Shown here: positions 1 through 11,567 of the stretch, in pieces
Layout of the letters: every line of letters begins with the position of its first letter
How positions within the stretch are numbered: position 1 is the stretch's first letter
DNA from: Pseudonocardiales bacterium
GTDB taxonomy: Bacteria > Actinomycetota > Actinomycetes > Mycobacteriales > Pseudonocardiaceae
Reading direction: 5' to 3'
DNA length: 55,120 bases
Assembly (NCBI GenBank): GCA_003244245.1
Contig: QHBY01000566.1
Coordinates: 1 to 55,120, forward strand
Translations under genes and position numbers: made by a program
Notes under the pieces: generated by a model
The model's database searches: none
The model's input: the letters and a program-made list of their open reading frames with translations, nothing else
What the model was told of the DNA's origin: nothing

Positions 1-2
1 AC

Positions 3-351
3 ATGACCGGCGGCCGGGTGGTGGTGCTCGGGTCGATCGGGCGCAACTTCGCGGCCGGGATGTCCGGTGGCGTCGCCTATGTGCTTGACCTGCCCACGCA
101 ACGGATCAACCCGGAGATGGTCGACCTGGATCCCTTGGACGACCAGGACCGCGCGTTCCTGGCCGGCGTGGTGGCGCGCCACCACGCCGAGACCGGCTCT
201 GCGGTGGCGCACGCGCTGCTGGCCGACTGGGAGGCTGCGGTCGATCGGTTCGGCAAGGTCATGCCCAAGGACTTCAAGCGGGTGCTGGCCGCCCAAGCGG
301 CGGCTCAGCGAGACGGCCGGGACGTCGACGAAGCCATCATGGAGGCGGCTC

Positions 352-359
<8 letters not shown>
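3..359 (+). CDS. gltB: Glutamate synthase large subunit, C-terminal fragment (5' end outside window)
   Basis: [27 protein letters not shown] motif of the GltB C-terminal domain; stop overlaps the gltD start. Confidence 0.9.
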
Positions 360-1803
<1,444 letters not shown>

Positions 1804-1861
1804 GTCTTGGCCACGCTCGGTTGCGGTCGGTTCCCAGATCGCGACGGCTTCGCCAACCTCC

Positions 1862-1928
1862 CATGATCACGTTTTGTGTGCCCGTAACGACATCGTGTGT
1901 CGTCCCAGGCACACAATCGGTGATCATG
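1862..1928. repeat. 67-nt palindromic element / long hairpin
   Basis: CATGATCAC...GTGATCATG outer arms, 3x3 internal mismatch, TTGTGTGCC/GGCACACAA middle arms, ACGACA/TGTCGT inner stem. Confidence 0.85.
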
Positions 1929-2199
1929 CTTCGGCGCGACTTCCTGCCGCCACGGCACGCTAGCCGGAGCACTTTCGCCGCTCCGGGGTGTCGGGGAGGA
2001 AGCTGTTACCAGCCGCAAAACCAGGGCAGAGTCCCTGGTCATGGCCGCGTTTGCTGCGGGAGTAGCTTCCGCGCGGGGCGCGGAGGGTTGCCGAAGACGA
2101 GCTGATCGAGCACTGGACGCTAATCGGTGGCGAGTTGAGCCAGGTCGCTGGCAAGCGTGGCCCAGTCAGGGATCCGCCGGCGGGACGCACCCGGTCGCG

Positions 2200-3030
2200 C
2201 AACCTGGGACATCGATCAGTACACCAGCCGTTCCACGCGATGGTGGAGAGCTCCATTGACCAACGGACCGATCAAGGCCGCCGGAGAAGACCTGGAACAG
2301 CTGGGCATTGCGGAACTCGCGGTCGCGGTCGGCTGCGAACGAGCCGTCGGCAAGCCTGTAGATCGAGTCGCAGAAGTCGCCGCCGCCGCGGCGTACCCCA
2401 GCAGGAACACCGCTGGCCCGAGAACCACCGACCCGACCGCATACGCCAGGGCCCAACGCAGCGGAGTCATGGTCGGCACCAGTCCGACCTTGCCACACTC
2501 GCCGCTGCGGGATGTTCCGCCAGAGCTGTTCCGTCGATCGATGGCTACCGGGACAGCGACGTCTCCAGCCGACCGACATACCACTGAGACGCTACGGTCC
2601 AGCTACGCTGGTGCAGTTGCTGCTCGCGTTCGGCCGCCGGCTTGGTCGGCACGACGGCGAGCACCGCACCCAGGGCGGCAGCCTCGCGTTCCATGACGGT
2701 CAGGTCCACATCGTCGGTGACGCGGTCCGCGAGCAGAACGGGGCCACCAGGGTCGTAGACGGGCGGCGCCGGCCCGAGAATCCCCGAGAAACTTGTTCCC
2801 GAGGTCCGCCCCGGTGCAGCGCCAGGACCTGTTGTTTCCAGCGGCTTGACCCACCACTGCTCGGCGAGCCGCAAACCGCTACCAACCAGCATCTCGACCT
2901 TGGCCTGGTCCGCTTGGCGGTCACCACCCGCATGACGGCTACTCCACGGACCACGAGCTGGTCCCACGCGCCGTGCAGCAGCTCGCGGCCCGTCCCGAGC
3001 AGAACCGTTGAAGACGGCTGACGGCTCCCG
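2200..3030 (-). pseudogene. Decayed gene(s) with several frameshifts; one part has a hydrophobic segment
   Basis: Protein-like stretches alternate between minus frames: STVLLGTGRELLHGAWDQLVVRGVAVMRVV, then DQAKVEMLVGSGLRLAEQWWVKPLETT and DDVDLTVMEREAAALGAVLAVVPTKPAAERE, then MTPLRWALAYAVGSVVLGPAVFLLGYAA, then CDSIYRLADGSFAADRDREFRNAQLFQVFSGG. Confidence 0.5.
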
Positions 3031-3054
3031 ACACAGCATCGATCGGCAGGCTGC

Positions 3055-3786
3055 CTACGGGGTGGGCAGCTCCAGGTCCACGAGCAGTAGGGGGTGGTCG
3101 CTGCCCGCGGCGGCGGCGTCGTCGGCCAGGCACTGGGCGTCGAGCACCGGGATACCGGGGGTGGCCCAGAGGTGGTCATCGTCGGCATTGAGCACGTGGT
3201 TGAGGTGGTGGATCGGTCCCGGACCTAGCAGTGGATCGGCGCTGTCAGGTACTCGGGGGCCGGCGTCGATACCGAAGATGACCGGACCGGGCACATCGGT
3301 GAGCCAGCTGGCGATCCCAGCGTGAAACGCTTGCTGTAGCGCGGCAGCGGGCACACCAGATGGCTGGCGACCGTGGAAACTGCATACGGTCAGCAGGTCG
3401 CCGGTGGCCAATGCCACCTGGGCCGCCACCGTCCGCCACAAGAACCCGGGCCGCGCCGGATCGCTGATCTCGAACGGCGCCTGGTCCAGCACCCCGGCAT
3501 CGAGCAGAGCGGTGTTCGAGACGCCCAACACAGCGCATCCCAGCCGGTACTCGCTGGCCCGCGGCTTGCACAGGTCAGTGGACAGGGCGCCCCAGGAGAA
3601 CTGCCTGGTCCTGCGGTGCATCCGCTCATGGGCGGAAGGGTGCGGCAGCAGCGCGCGGTAGACCGGGCGGCCGATCTCCTGGAGCAACACAAGGTCAGGC
3701 TGCAGCCGGCGAAGCAGCTCGATCTTGGCGTCCAGCAGTCCGGTCGGTCTGGAATCGACGTTCCAGCTCACCACCCGAATGCGCAC
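3055..3786 (-). CDS. Endonuclease/exonuclease/phosphatase (EEP) family protein
   Basis: VRIRVVSWNVDSRPTGLLDAKIELLRRLQPDLVLLQE N-terminal EEP signature and terminal GSDHPLLLVDLEL; GTG start 5 nt after the upstream nuclease gene. Confidence 0.8.
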   Translation of the reverse strand: MRIRVVSWNVDSRPTGLLDAKIELLRRLQPDLVLLQEIGRPVYRALLPHPSAHERMHRRTRQFSWGALSTDLCKPRASEYRLGCAVLGVSNTALLDAGVLDQAPFEISDPARPGFLWRTVAAQVALATGDLLTVCSFHGRQPSGVPAAALQQAFHAGIASWLTDVPGPVIFGIDAGPRVPDSADPLLGPGPIHHLNHVLNADDDHLWATPGIPVLDAQCLADDAAAAGSDHPLLLVDLELPTP

Positions 3787-3791
3787 CGGCG

Positions 3792-4862
3792 TTACTGGCC
3801 CGCGCCAGGAGTCCGGTACTCCGAGACCCGGTGGATCTCGGGAACGAATCCCCACACCGATCCCAACCGCCCGAGCTCGAAGTCTCCGCTGACCCGCTTG
3901 CGATACGACGTATCGAGGATCGGGCGCTCGTCGATCCCTTGGGTTATCGCCAGGCAGGGCGCCCGGTAGGCGCAGGTCGAACAGTTCTCCCAGGAAGGGT
4001 TCGGGTACATCCGCAGTGCCGGATCCGTCATATCCTGAATTTCCAGCGCTACGGCGATGCCGTGCCGGGCGATTTCCAGCTCAGCCCGCGGGATATGGGT
4101 GCGGCGGAAGGACTCAGTGGCCCGCTGTGTCGTGATCCCACCAGCCCCCGGCACCGCCCGCACTTGGACCTTAGAATTTCCTGCGGCCGGCACCGCGGCA
4201 CGCAACTCGTTGTGGATGGTGCCTTCGAGTTGGGCCAGAAAGTGCACCTGCCACGCCCAGCTGCGGGTCAGCGCCTGCTCGTCGAGCCGCAGCTGGTCGA
4301 GCTCGGGCCACTGCGGACCGGTGACGATCCGGTGCTCGACCAGCCAGTACAGCTCATGGTCGTCGATCACCACCAGGTCGATCCGGACCCGGAATTGCAG
4401 CGGCCGACCTTCCGCGGTGATCAGCCCACTGTCCGGGTCGGCTGGGTCGGGCAAAGCGATGTCGAACTGCGAGGCGACCTGGATCGGGGTGAAGCGGTCG
4501 ACGTCGCCGGCCCATTCGAAATAGCGCTGGAGAATACCGGTGCCCAGCTCCAGGTGCTGCTCCCAATCCTGAACCTGATCAGCGGATAACTCACAGGTCC
4601 GCGTGTAGGCATCGCGCTGCCGGCGCATCGACTTCTCGAAGCCGGCGACGGCCAGCGGCCGCACGATCGCCCGGTTCCAGTCCCACATGCCGGGGAAGTA
4701 GTAGACGTCGAGCGCGTCGTGGATCGCTTCGCTGAGGTCGAAGACCTGTGCCGGCTCGATCCGCTCGTAGTCCTGCCGTTCCCGCGCACCGAGATCCCAG
4801 GCTCGGCGGCACCGCCGGAACAGTCGGTTCTCCCACGGTCTGGCCACATAGTTCACGCTCAC
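3792..4862 (-). CDS. PD-(D/E)XK (RecB/Cas4-like) family protein with putative 4Fe-4S cysteines
   Basis: N-terminal RLFRRCRRAWDLGARE, RVRIDLVVIDDHELYWLVEHR core, C-terminal CSTCAYRAPC; GTG start after AGGAGGTG. Confidence 0.65.
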   Translation of the reverse strand: MSVNYVARPWENRLFRRCRRAWDLGARERQDYERIEPAQVFDLSEAIHDALDVYYFPGMWDWNRAIVRPLAVAGFEKSMRRQRDAYTRTCELSADQVQDWEQHLELGTGILQRYFEWAGDVDRFTPIQVASQFDIALPDPADPDSGLITAEGRPLQFRVRIDLVVIDDHELYWLVEHRIVTGPQWPELDQLRLDEQALTRSWAWQVHFLAQLEGTIHNELRAAVPAAGNSKVQVRAVPGAGGITTQRATESFRRTHIPRAELEIARHGIAVALEIQDMTDPALRMYPNPSWENCSTCAYRAPCLAITQGIDERPILDTSYRKRVSGDFELGRLGSVWGFVPEIHRVSEYRTPGAGQ

Positions 4863-4950
4863 GGCCACCTCCTGCCGCCCGCATCTGAACTCCGAGCGTA
4901 CCGTGACCAAGGCCCTGCAGACGTCTGCATATGACGGTATGTTGATCTGT

Positions 4951-5199
4951 ATGCGAACAACGCTCAACCTTCCGGACGGCCTGGTGGCGCAAGCCAAGGC
5001 CCAGGCGGCAGCGAGCGGCCAAACACTCACCAGCCTGATCGAAGAGGGCCTGCGGCTGGTACTGCAAAAGCACCACGTCCCCTGCCCCACCGCACCCGAA
5101 CCGCTGCCCGCCTATGGGGACCCGGCCGGGCGCGTCCTCGTCGATCTGGGCGATCGTGACGCGGTATGGCGAGCCCTCGACGAGGACCGACACGCGTGA
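4951..5199 (+). CDS. Ribbon-helix-helix antitoxin, VapB-like
   Basis: MRTTLNLPDGLVAQAKAQAAASGQTLTSLIEEGLRLVL; followed by an overlapping PIN-domain gene. Confidence 0.85.
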   Translation: MRTTLNLPDGLVAQAKAQAAASGQTLTSLIEEGLRLVLQKHHVPCPTAPEPLPAYGDPAGRVLVDLGDRDAVWRALDEDRHA

Positions 5200-5627
5200 T
5201 CCTGCCGGACGTCAACATCCTGGTGTTTGCGTTTCGCCGGGAGGTCGAGCGGCACGAGCGGTACGCAGCCTGGCTGGCTTCCCTGGTCGCGGGCGCTGAC
5301 GAGCTCGCGCTGCACGACACCGTGCTCGCCGGGGCGGCCAGGCTCGTAACCAACCCGAGAATCTTTGCCGACCCGGCCCCGATGCCGGCGGCGCTCGACT
5401 TCATCGCGCGATTACGTGCAGCACAACGGGCTCGCTGGCTGCCGTCAAGCGATGCGGTATGGACTGAGCTCGAACGCCTGGCGGGCCAGGACCGCGGGCT
5501 GCGGGGCAACCTGGTGCCGGATGCGTTGCTGGCCGCACTGGCCCGCACCCACGGCTGCCAGATCGCCACCGCCGATCGCGGGTTCGCCCGGTTCCCCGGC
5601 GTGCGCTTCTTCGATCCCGCTGCCTGA
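5196..5627 (+). CDS. PIN-domain ribonuclease toxin, VapC-like
   Basis: VILPDVNILVFAFR..., NLVPDALLAALARTHGCQIATADRGFARFPGVRFFDP; GTGA overlap with antitoxin. Confidence 0.88.
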   Translation: MILPDVNILVFAFRREVERHERYAAWLASLVAGADELALHDTVLAGAARLVTNPRIFADPAPMPAALDFIARLRAAQRARWLPSSDAVWTELERLAGQDRGLRGNLVPDALLAALARTHGCQIATADRGFARFPGVRFFDPAA

Positions 5628-5656
5628 CTTAGGTCTCTTGCCGCGTCTGGGCACGA

Positions 5657-6823
5657 TCAGCCGACGCCTAGGTGGCGAGCGATGAGGATGCGTTGGACCT
5701 CACTGGTGCCTTCGCCGATCTCTAAGACCTTGGCGTCACGGTAGAAGCGGGCTACCGGATACTCATTCATGAAGCCGTACCCGCCGAAGACTTGAGTGGC
5801 GTCCCTGGCATTGTCCATCGCGGCATTCGAGGAGACCAACTTCGCAATCGCGGCCTCCTTCTTGAACGGTTCGCCGCGCAGCATCCGGTCAGCAGCATGG
5901 TAGTAGGTCAGCCGGGCGGCATGCGTCCGCGCCTCCATATCGGCAATCTTGAACTGGATCGCCTGATAGCTGCCGATGGCGTGGCCGAAAGCGTGCCGCT
6001 GCCGAGCGTACGATACGCATTCGTCAATACAGCCCTGGGCCAGGCCAACCCCCAGCGCGGCGATCGCGATGCGACCCTCGTCGAGAATGGCCAGGAACTG
6101 CGCGTAACCTCGACCGCGTTCGCCGAGCAGATTGCTCAGCGGCACCCGGCAGTCGTCGAAGAACAGCCCGCGGGTGTCCGAGCATCGCCAGCCGACTTTG
6201 GAGTAACTCTCCGAGACCGTGAAGCCCGGGTGCCCGGCGGGGACCATGATGGTGGAGATCTCCTTGCGGCCTCCGCTGACGCCGGTGATCGCGGTGACGG
6301 TGACCACAGAGGTGATGTCGGTGCCCGAATTGGTGATGAATGCCTTGGACCCATTGATCACCCACTCGTCGCCCTCGCAGCGAGCGGTGGTGCGGGTAGC
6401 GCCCGCGTCGGATCCACCACCGGACTCGGTGAGGCCGAAGGCCCCGAGCCGCTGGCCGGTGCACAGCTGCGGAAGCCAGCGCTGCTTCTGCTCCTCGGTG
6501 CCGAACCGGAAGATCGGCATGGCGCCCAGCGACACGCTGTCTTCCAGTGTGATGGCCACCGACGAGTCCACCCGCGCCAGTTCCTCCAGCGCCAGGCACA
6601 GGGCGAAATAGTCGCCGCCCATCCCGCCGTACTCCTCGGGAAAGGGCAGCCCGAACAACCCCATGGCTCCCATCTTCGCCACCAGCGCGTAAGGGAATGT
6701 CCCGTGCTCGTAGAGGTCGGCGATGACCGGGGCGATGTCCTTGCGGGCGAACTCCTCAACGGTGGCCCGCAGCGCCGCGTACTCCTCACTGAGGTCCAAT
6801 GCGCCCTCCCTTCGGTCGGGCAC
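5657..6823 (-). CDS. Acyl-CoA dehydrogenase (isovaleryl-CoA dehydrogenase-like by context); start uncertain, a TTG near 6799 is an alternative
   Basis: [62 protein letters not shown]. Confidence 0.9.
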   Translation of the reverse strand: MPDRREGALDLSEEYAALRATVEEFARKDIAPVIADLYEHGTFPYALVAKMGAMGLFGLPFPEEYGGMGGDYFALCLALEELARVDSSVAITLEDSVSLGAMPIFRFGTEEQKQRWLPQLCTGQRLGAFGLTESGGGSDAGATRTTARCEGDEWVINGSKAFITNSGTDITSVVTVTAITGVSGGRKEISTIMVPAGHPGFTVSESYSKVGWRCSDTRGLFFDDCRVPLSNLLGERGRGYAQFLAILDEGRIAIAALGVGLAQGCIDECVSYARQRHAFGHAIGSYQAIQFKIADMEARTHAARLTYYHAADRMLRGEPFKKEAAIAKLVSSNAAMDNARDATQVFGGYGFMNEYPVARFYRDAKVLEIGEGTSEVQRILIARHLGVG

Positions 6824-8921
6824 TCACGAGCGTCAGCAGTACTGCGTCGCGCTCGACGGTGTCACCGGGGCGGGCGCGGAGCTTGCGAACCACCCCGGTG
6901 ATCGGCGCGATGAGCACATGCTCCATCTTCATCGCTTCGAGCACGAGTAGCCGGGCGCCTGTGGTGACGCGCTGACCCTCGGTGACGTCGACGGCGATGA
7001 CGGTGCCGGGCATCGGAGCGTGCACCGCCCCGCCAAGGTCCTGCTCGGTGCGCCGCGCCGCGTCGAGGGCCTGCTCGCCCAGCTTCCAGCTGTGCCCATC
7101 GCGGCCCAGCCACAATGCGGCGCCGTCGACCGCGCAGGTGTAGCGGCGGGTGATCCGGTCAACGGCGGCGACCAGATCCCCGTCATCCCACCAGGCCGAG
7201 GCGCGGGTCACGGCGCCCTCGCCGACCACCAACTCGGCGTCGGCGGCCCGACCCCGGGTTCGGACCTCTACCGGCTGGTACCCACTGGCCTGCATCCGCC
7301 AACGGGTCCAGGCGGGCTCGCCGATTCGCCATCCGCCGGGCAGCTCGAACGGATCCACCACCGCTCCGGTGGATTCCAGCGCGAGCAGTGCACGCAATGC
7401 GGCCGCGGCCAGCACATGCTCAGGCAGTTGCGCACTGCGCGGATTGCGGCGCTCCACCAGCCCGGTGTCCAGCTTTCCGGCCTGCACGTCGGCATCGGCG
7501 ATCAGGTCGCGTAGGAACGCCACGTTGGTACCCAAGCCCAGGATGCTGGTCTGGGCCAATGCGGCGTCCAGCCGGCGCAGCGCGGTGTCCCGGTCCGGAC
7601 CGTGTGCGATGACCTTGGCTAGCAGCGGGTCGTAGTCGCTGCCCACGGTGTCGCCCGCCCGCAGCCCGGAGTCCACCCGAACGCCCGACCCGGCGGGCTC
7701 ACGCAGCCGCAGGACGCGGCCGCCGGTGGGCAGGAAACCACCCGCAGGATCCTCGGCGTAGACCCGCGCCTCGACCGCATGGCCGTCGAAGCGGACGTCA
7801 TCCTGGCGAAACCCCAGCGGCTCCCCCGTGGCGACCCGCAGCTGCCACTCGACCAGGTCCAGCCCGGTGACCAGCTCGGTGACCGGGTGCTCGACCTGCA
7901 ACCGGGTGTTCATCTCCAGGAAGAAAAACCGATCTGGGGTATCGGCCGGCACGATGAACTCGACCGTGCCCACCCCGGTGTACCCCACCGCCTGCGCGAC
8001 GGCCACTGCGCACTGACCCATCCGGGCTCGGGTCGCGGCGTCGAGCAGCACCGACGGTGCCTCTTCGACGATCTTCTGGTGCCGCCGCTGCAAGCTGCAC
8101 TCGCGTTCACCGAGGTGCACCACCCCGCCGTGCGCGTCAGCCAGTACCTGGATCTCGAGGTGCCGCGCGATGGCGATGAACCGTTCGACGAGCAGCGTGG
8201 CGTCACCGAAGGCGCCCCGGGCCTCCCGGCGGGCGCCGGCGATGGCCTCGGGCAGGTCCTGCGCGCGGTGCACCACCCGCAGCCCTTTGCCCCCACCGCC
8301 GGCGGACGGCTTGAGCAGCACCGGGTAACCCAGCGCGTCGGCAGCGGCGGCCAACGCGTCATCGTCGCAAGCCAGTCCGTCGCTGCCCGGGATCACCGGG
8401 ACGCCTGCGGCCACCACGGTCGCCTTGGCCCGGATCTTGTCGCCCATCGCCTCGATGGCGGCGGCAGGCGGCCCGACGAAGACCAGCCCGACGCAAGCAC
8501 AGGCCCGGGCGAAGGCGGCATTCTCCGAGAGGAACCCGTAGCCGGGGTGCACGGCCTGCGCGCCGGTACGGGCCGCCGCGTCGAGTATCGCGTCGATCGA
8601 CAGGTAGCTCGCAGCCGCCGGCGCTGGACCGATCCGGACGGCGACGTCGGCGTCGCGGACGTGCCGCGCGCCGGCGTCGGCGTCGCTGTACACGGCCACT
8701 GAGCGCAGGCCCATCGCGCGCAGCGTGCGGATCACCCGGACCGCGATCTCACCGCGATTGGCCACCAGCACGGTATGGAACATGCGCGAAGCCTGCTCGC
8801 AGGGCTGGGCCTTCGTCTGGGCCATCGTCTGGGCCATCGTCTGGGCCATCGTCTGGGCCTTCGTCTGGGCCTTCGTCTGGGCCTTCGTCTGGGCCTTCGT
8901 CTGGGCCTTCGTCACTGTCAC
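6786..8921 (-). CDS. Acetyl/propionyl/methylcrotonyl-CoA carboxylase alpha subunit (biotin carboxylase + BCCP)
   Basis: [42 protein letters not shown] biotinylation motif; GTGA overlap with beta subunit. Confidence 0.92.
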   Translation of the reverse strand: MTVTKAQTKAQTKAQTKAQTKAQTMAQTMAQTMAQTKAQPCEQASRMFHTVLVANRGEIAVRVIRTLRAMGLRSVAVYSDADAGARHVRDADVAVRIGPAPAAASYLSIDAILDAAARTGAQAVHPGYGFLSENAAFARACACVGLVFVGPPAAAIEAMGDKIRAKATVVAAGVPVIPGSDGLACDDDALAAAADALGYPVLLKPSAGGGGKGLRVVHRAQDLPEAIAGARREARGAFGDATLLVERFIAIARHLEIQVLADAHGGVVHLGERECSLQRRHQKIVEEAPSVLLDAATRARMGQCAVAVAQAVGYTGVGTVEFIVPADTPDRFFFLEMNTRLQVEHPVTELVTGLDLVEWQLRVATGEPLGFRQDDVRFDGHAVEARVYAEDPAGGFLPTGGRVLRLREPAGSGVRVDSGLRAGDTVGSDYDPLLAKVIAHGPDRDTALRRLDAALAQTSILGLGTNVAFLRDLIADADVQAGKLDTGLVERRNPRSAQLPEHVLAAAALRALLALESTGAVVDPFELPGGWRIGEPAWTRWRMQASGYQPVEVRTRGRAADAELVVGEGAVTRASAWWDDGDLVAAVDRITRRYTCAVDGAALWLGRDGHSWKLGEQALDAARRTEQDLGGAVHAPMPGTVIAVDVTEGQRVTTGARLLVLEAMKMEHVLIAPITGVVRKLRARPGDTVERDAVLLTLVSARPKGGRIGPQ
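8808..8914. repeat. 12-bp in-frame tandem repeat (about 9 units; (K/M)AQT on the minus strand)
   Basis: GCC(T/A)TCGTCTGG repeated; encodes [35 protein letters not shown] at the N-terminus of the alpha subunit ORF. Confidence 0.95.
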
Positions 8922-10453
8922 ATCCGGAAGATGCCGAAGCGGCTGGTCTCGAGCGGGGCGTTAGCGCAGGCTGACAGGGCCAATCCGAGCACCATCCGGG
9001 TATCCGCCGGGTCGATCACCCCGTCGTCCCACAGCCGGGCGGTCGAATAGTAGGGGTTGCCCTGCTGCTCGTACTGGTCACGGATGCGCTGCGCGACGGC
9101 CACATCGCCTTCTGGGTCGTCAGCACCCCGGACGGCACCGAGCACCGTGGCCGCCTGCTCCCCGCCCATTACCGAGATCCGCGCATTGGGCCACATGAAG
9201 AGAAACCGCGGCGAGTACGCCCGGCCACACATGGCGTAATTGCCTGCGCCGAATGAACCACCGATGATGACGGTCAGCTTGGGCACCCGCGTGGTCGCGA
9301 CCGCGGTAACCATCTTCGCGCCGTGCTTGGCGATGCCGCCGGCCTCATATTCCCGACCCACCATGAAACCGGAGATGTTCTGCAGGAACACCAGCGGAAC
9401 GCCGCGCTGGTCACAGAGTTCTATGAAATGCGCACCCTTCAGTGCCGACTCGCTGAATAGGATCCCGTTGTTGGCCACAATGCCCACCGGATGCCCGTGC
9501 AGCCGGGCGAAACCGGTGACCAGCGTGGCGCCGTATTCGGCCTTGAACTCGTGGAAACGAGACCCGTCGACGATCCGGGCGATCACCTCGCGGACGTCGT
9601 AGGGGGTGCGCGAATCCACCGGCACCACGTCGTAAATCCCGTTCACGGAAGGCTCCTCGGTGGCGATCACCTCCCACGGCCGGGGCGGGCGGGGCCCGAG
9701 GGTGCCGACGATGGAGCGGACGATCCGCAGCGCGTGGGCGTCGTCGGCGGCGAGGTGATCGGTGACCCCGGAGACCCGGGAGTGCAGCTCGGCCCCGCCG
9801 AGCTGCTCGGCGGTCACCACCTCACCGGTGGCTGCGGCCACCAGCGGCGGCCCGCCGAGGAATATCGTGCCCTGGTTGCGGACGATCACCGCCTGGTCGC
9901 TCATCGCCGGTACGTAGGCGCCGCCCGCGGTGCAGGAGCCCAGCACCGCCGCGATCTGCGGGATCCCGCGTGCGGACATCGTCGCCTGGTTGTAGAAGAT
10001 CCGGCCGAAGTGCTCCCGATCAGGGAACACCTGATCCTGTTCGGGCAGGTAGGCCCCGCCGGAATCGACGAGGTAGAGGCACGGTAGGCGGTTGTGCAGC
10101 GCCACCTCCTGGGCCCGCAGGTGTTTCTTCACCGTGATCGGGTAGTAGGTGCCACCCTTGACGGTCGCGTCGTTGGCGACGATCACGCACTCCCGCCCGG
10201 ACACCCGCCCTATCCCGGTGATGATTCCCGCGGCGGGGGCCTCGTCGCCGTACATGCCGGTGGCCGCGAGCGGGGACAACTCCAGGAACGGGCTCGACGG
10301 GTCCACCAACGTATCGACCCGGTCGCGGGGCAACAGCTTGCCGCGCCCGACGTGCCGCTGCCGAGCCCTGGCCGACCCACCCAGCCGAGCTCTCCCAAGC
10401 CGCTCGCGCAGCTCAGCGACCAGCACCAAGTGCGTCCCCACCAGGCCCTTCAC
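8918..10453 (-). CDS. Acyl-CoA carboxylase beta subunit (methylcrotonyl-CoA carboxylase-like)
   Basis: [96 protein letters not shown]. Confidence 0.92.
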   Translation of the reverse strand: MKGLVGTHLVLVAELRERLGRARLGGSARARQRHVGRGKLLPRDRVDTLVDPSSPFLELSPLAATGMYGDEAPAAGIITGIGRVSGRECVIVANDATVKGGTYYPITVKKHLRAQEVALHNRLPCLYLVDSGGAYLPEQDQVFPDREHFGRIFYNQATMSARGIPQIAAVLGSCTAGGAYVPAMSDQAVIVRNQGTIFLGGPPLVAAATGEVVTAEQLGGAELHSRVSGVTDHLAADDAHALRIVRSIVGTLGPRPPRPWEVIATEEPSVNGIYDVVPVDSRTPYDVREVIARIVDGSRFHEFKAEYGATLVTGFARLHGHPVGIVANNGILFSESALKGAHFIELCDQRGVPLVFLQNISGFMVGREYEAGGIAKHGAKMVTAVATTRVPKLTVIIGGSFGAGNYAMCGRAYSPRFLFMWPNARISVMGGEQAATVLGAVRGADDPEGDVAVAQRIRDQYEQQGNPYYSTARLWDDGVIDPADTRMVLGLALSACANAPLETSRFGIFRM

Positions 10454-10489
10454 ATCCTCACGTTAGCGCCCGATCGCGCCACCGGGGCG

Positions 10490-11458
10490 CTAGGGACGGC
10501 CGGGAACGTTGAGAGTCACGCGGTAGAGGGATGTTTTGGCGGTGATGTAGAGGGTCTTGCGGTCAGGGCCGCCGAATGTGCAGTTGGAGGGCACCTCGGG
10601 GACGGCGATCGTGCCCCACGTCATGCCGTTGGGCTTGTACACCTTCACGCCGGCGTCGGTGGCCACATAGACGTTTCCCGCATCGTCCACCGCCATCCCG
10701 TCGCCACCGCCACCCGTGGAAGGCACGAACATCGTGGGCGATCCCAGGGAACCGTCAGGCCTGACCGGGAACTGGCGCACCAGTCCAGCCGCGGTGTCGT
10801 CCACATACAGTGTCTTCTCGTCCGGCGACAGCGCCACGCCGTTGGGACGGTTCATATCGCTGGACTCGAGGTGCAGCGTGCCGGCTGGGTCGACCCGGAA
10901 CACGCCCTGGAAGTCGAGCTCGCGGGCCTGACCGGAGGGGACGCCGTAGGGCGGATCGGTGAAGTAGATGGTGCCGTCGCTGCGGGTAATGTTGTCGTTG
11001 GGTGAGTTCAGTCGCTTGCCCTGCCAGCGGTCCGCCACGGTCACGACGGTGCCGTCGGCGAGTGTGCGCGACACCCGCCGGTTGTCGCCCTCGCTCGCAA
11101 TGAGCCGTCCCTGCGGGTCGAGCCCGAGGCCGTTGCTCTTGCCTGTCGGCATCCGGAAGACGGTGACGGTGGCTGGTGGCTGGAGTTGGTTAATGGTGTC
11201 GGCTGGTATGTCGGAGAAAAGGAGCAGGCCTTTCGACGCGATCCAGACCGGACCTTCGGTGAACGTAAACCCGCCGCGGACCCTCTCGACGTCGCCACGT
11301 CCCATCAGGGGATCGATTCCGGTCGCGGGCGTCGACTCGAGTGGCGCCGACGAGCCCTTCGCTGACCCCGAGGAGCCACCGCAGGCTGGACAGAGAACTG
11401 CCGTCGCGAGGGCGACGCCCGTGAGGGCGACGCGGACGATGCGTTTCGGGATCCGCAT
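10490..11458 (-). CDS. SMP-30/gluconolactonase-family secreted lipoprotein
   Basis: Lipobox VLCPACGGSSG; FTFTEGPVWIASKGLLLFSDIPADTI; MNRPNGVALSPDEKTLYVDDT; GGGGDGMAVDDAGNVYVATDAGVKVY. Confidence 0.87.
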   Translation of the reverse strand: MRIPKRIVRVALTGVALATAVLCPACGGSSGSAKGSSAPLESTPATGIDPLMGRGDVERVRGGFTFTEGPVWIASKGLLLFSDIPADTINQLQPPATVTVFRMPTGKSNGLGLDPQGRLIASEGDNRRVSRTLADGTVVTVADRWQGKRLNSPNDNITRSDGTIYFTDPPYGVPSGQARELDFQGVFRVDPAGTLHLESSDMNRPNGVALSPDEKTLYVDDTAAGLVRQFPVRPDGSLGSPTMFVPSTGGGGDGMAVDDAGNVYVATDAGVKVYKPNGMTWGTIAVPEVPSNCTFGGPDRKTLYITAKTSLYRVTLNVPGRP

Positions 11459-11567
11459 GGCGGCGCCAGCGTACTGCCGGCGGGGTAATGCCGGCTCGAT
11501 CGGTCCCGAAACCAGCTGAATTCAGGTCGGTTGGCCCATGACGGCCAAGTGCCGTTGGAGAACACAA

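Noticed and set aside
7779-8702. 307-aa plus-strand ORF opposite the biotin carboxylase gene
   Set aside because: Shadow ORF of a highly conserved carboxylase on the minus strand.
8775-9050. Plus-strand repeat protein ([12 protein letters not shown]...) as a real gene
   Set aside because: Translation of the 12-bp VNTR in another frame; the minus strand is the coupled carboxylase gene.
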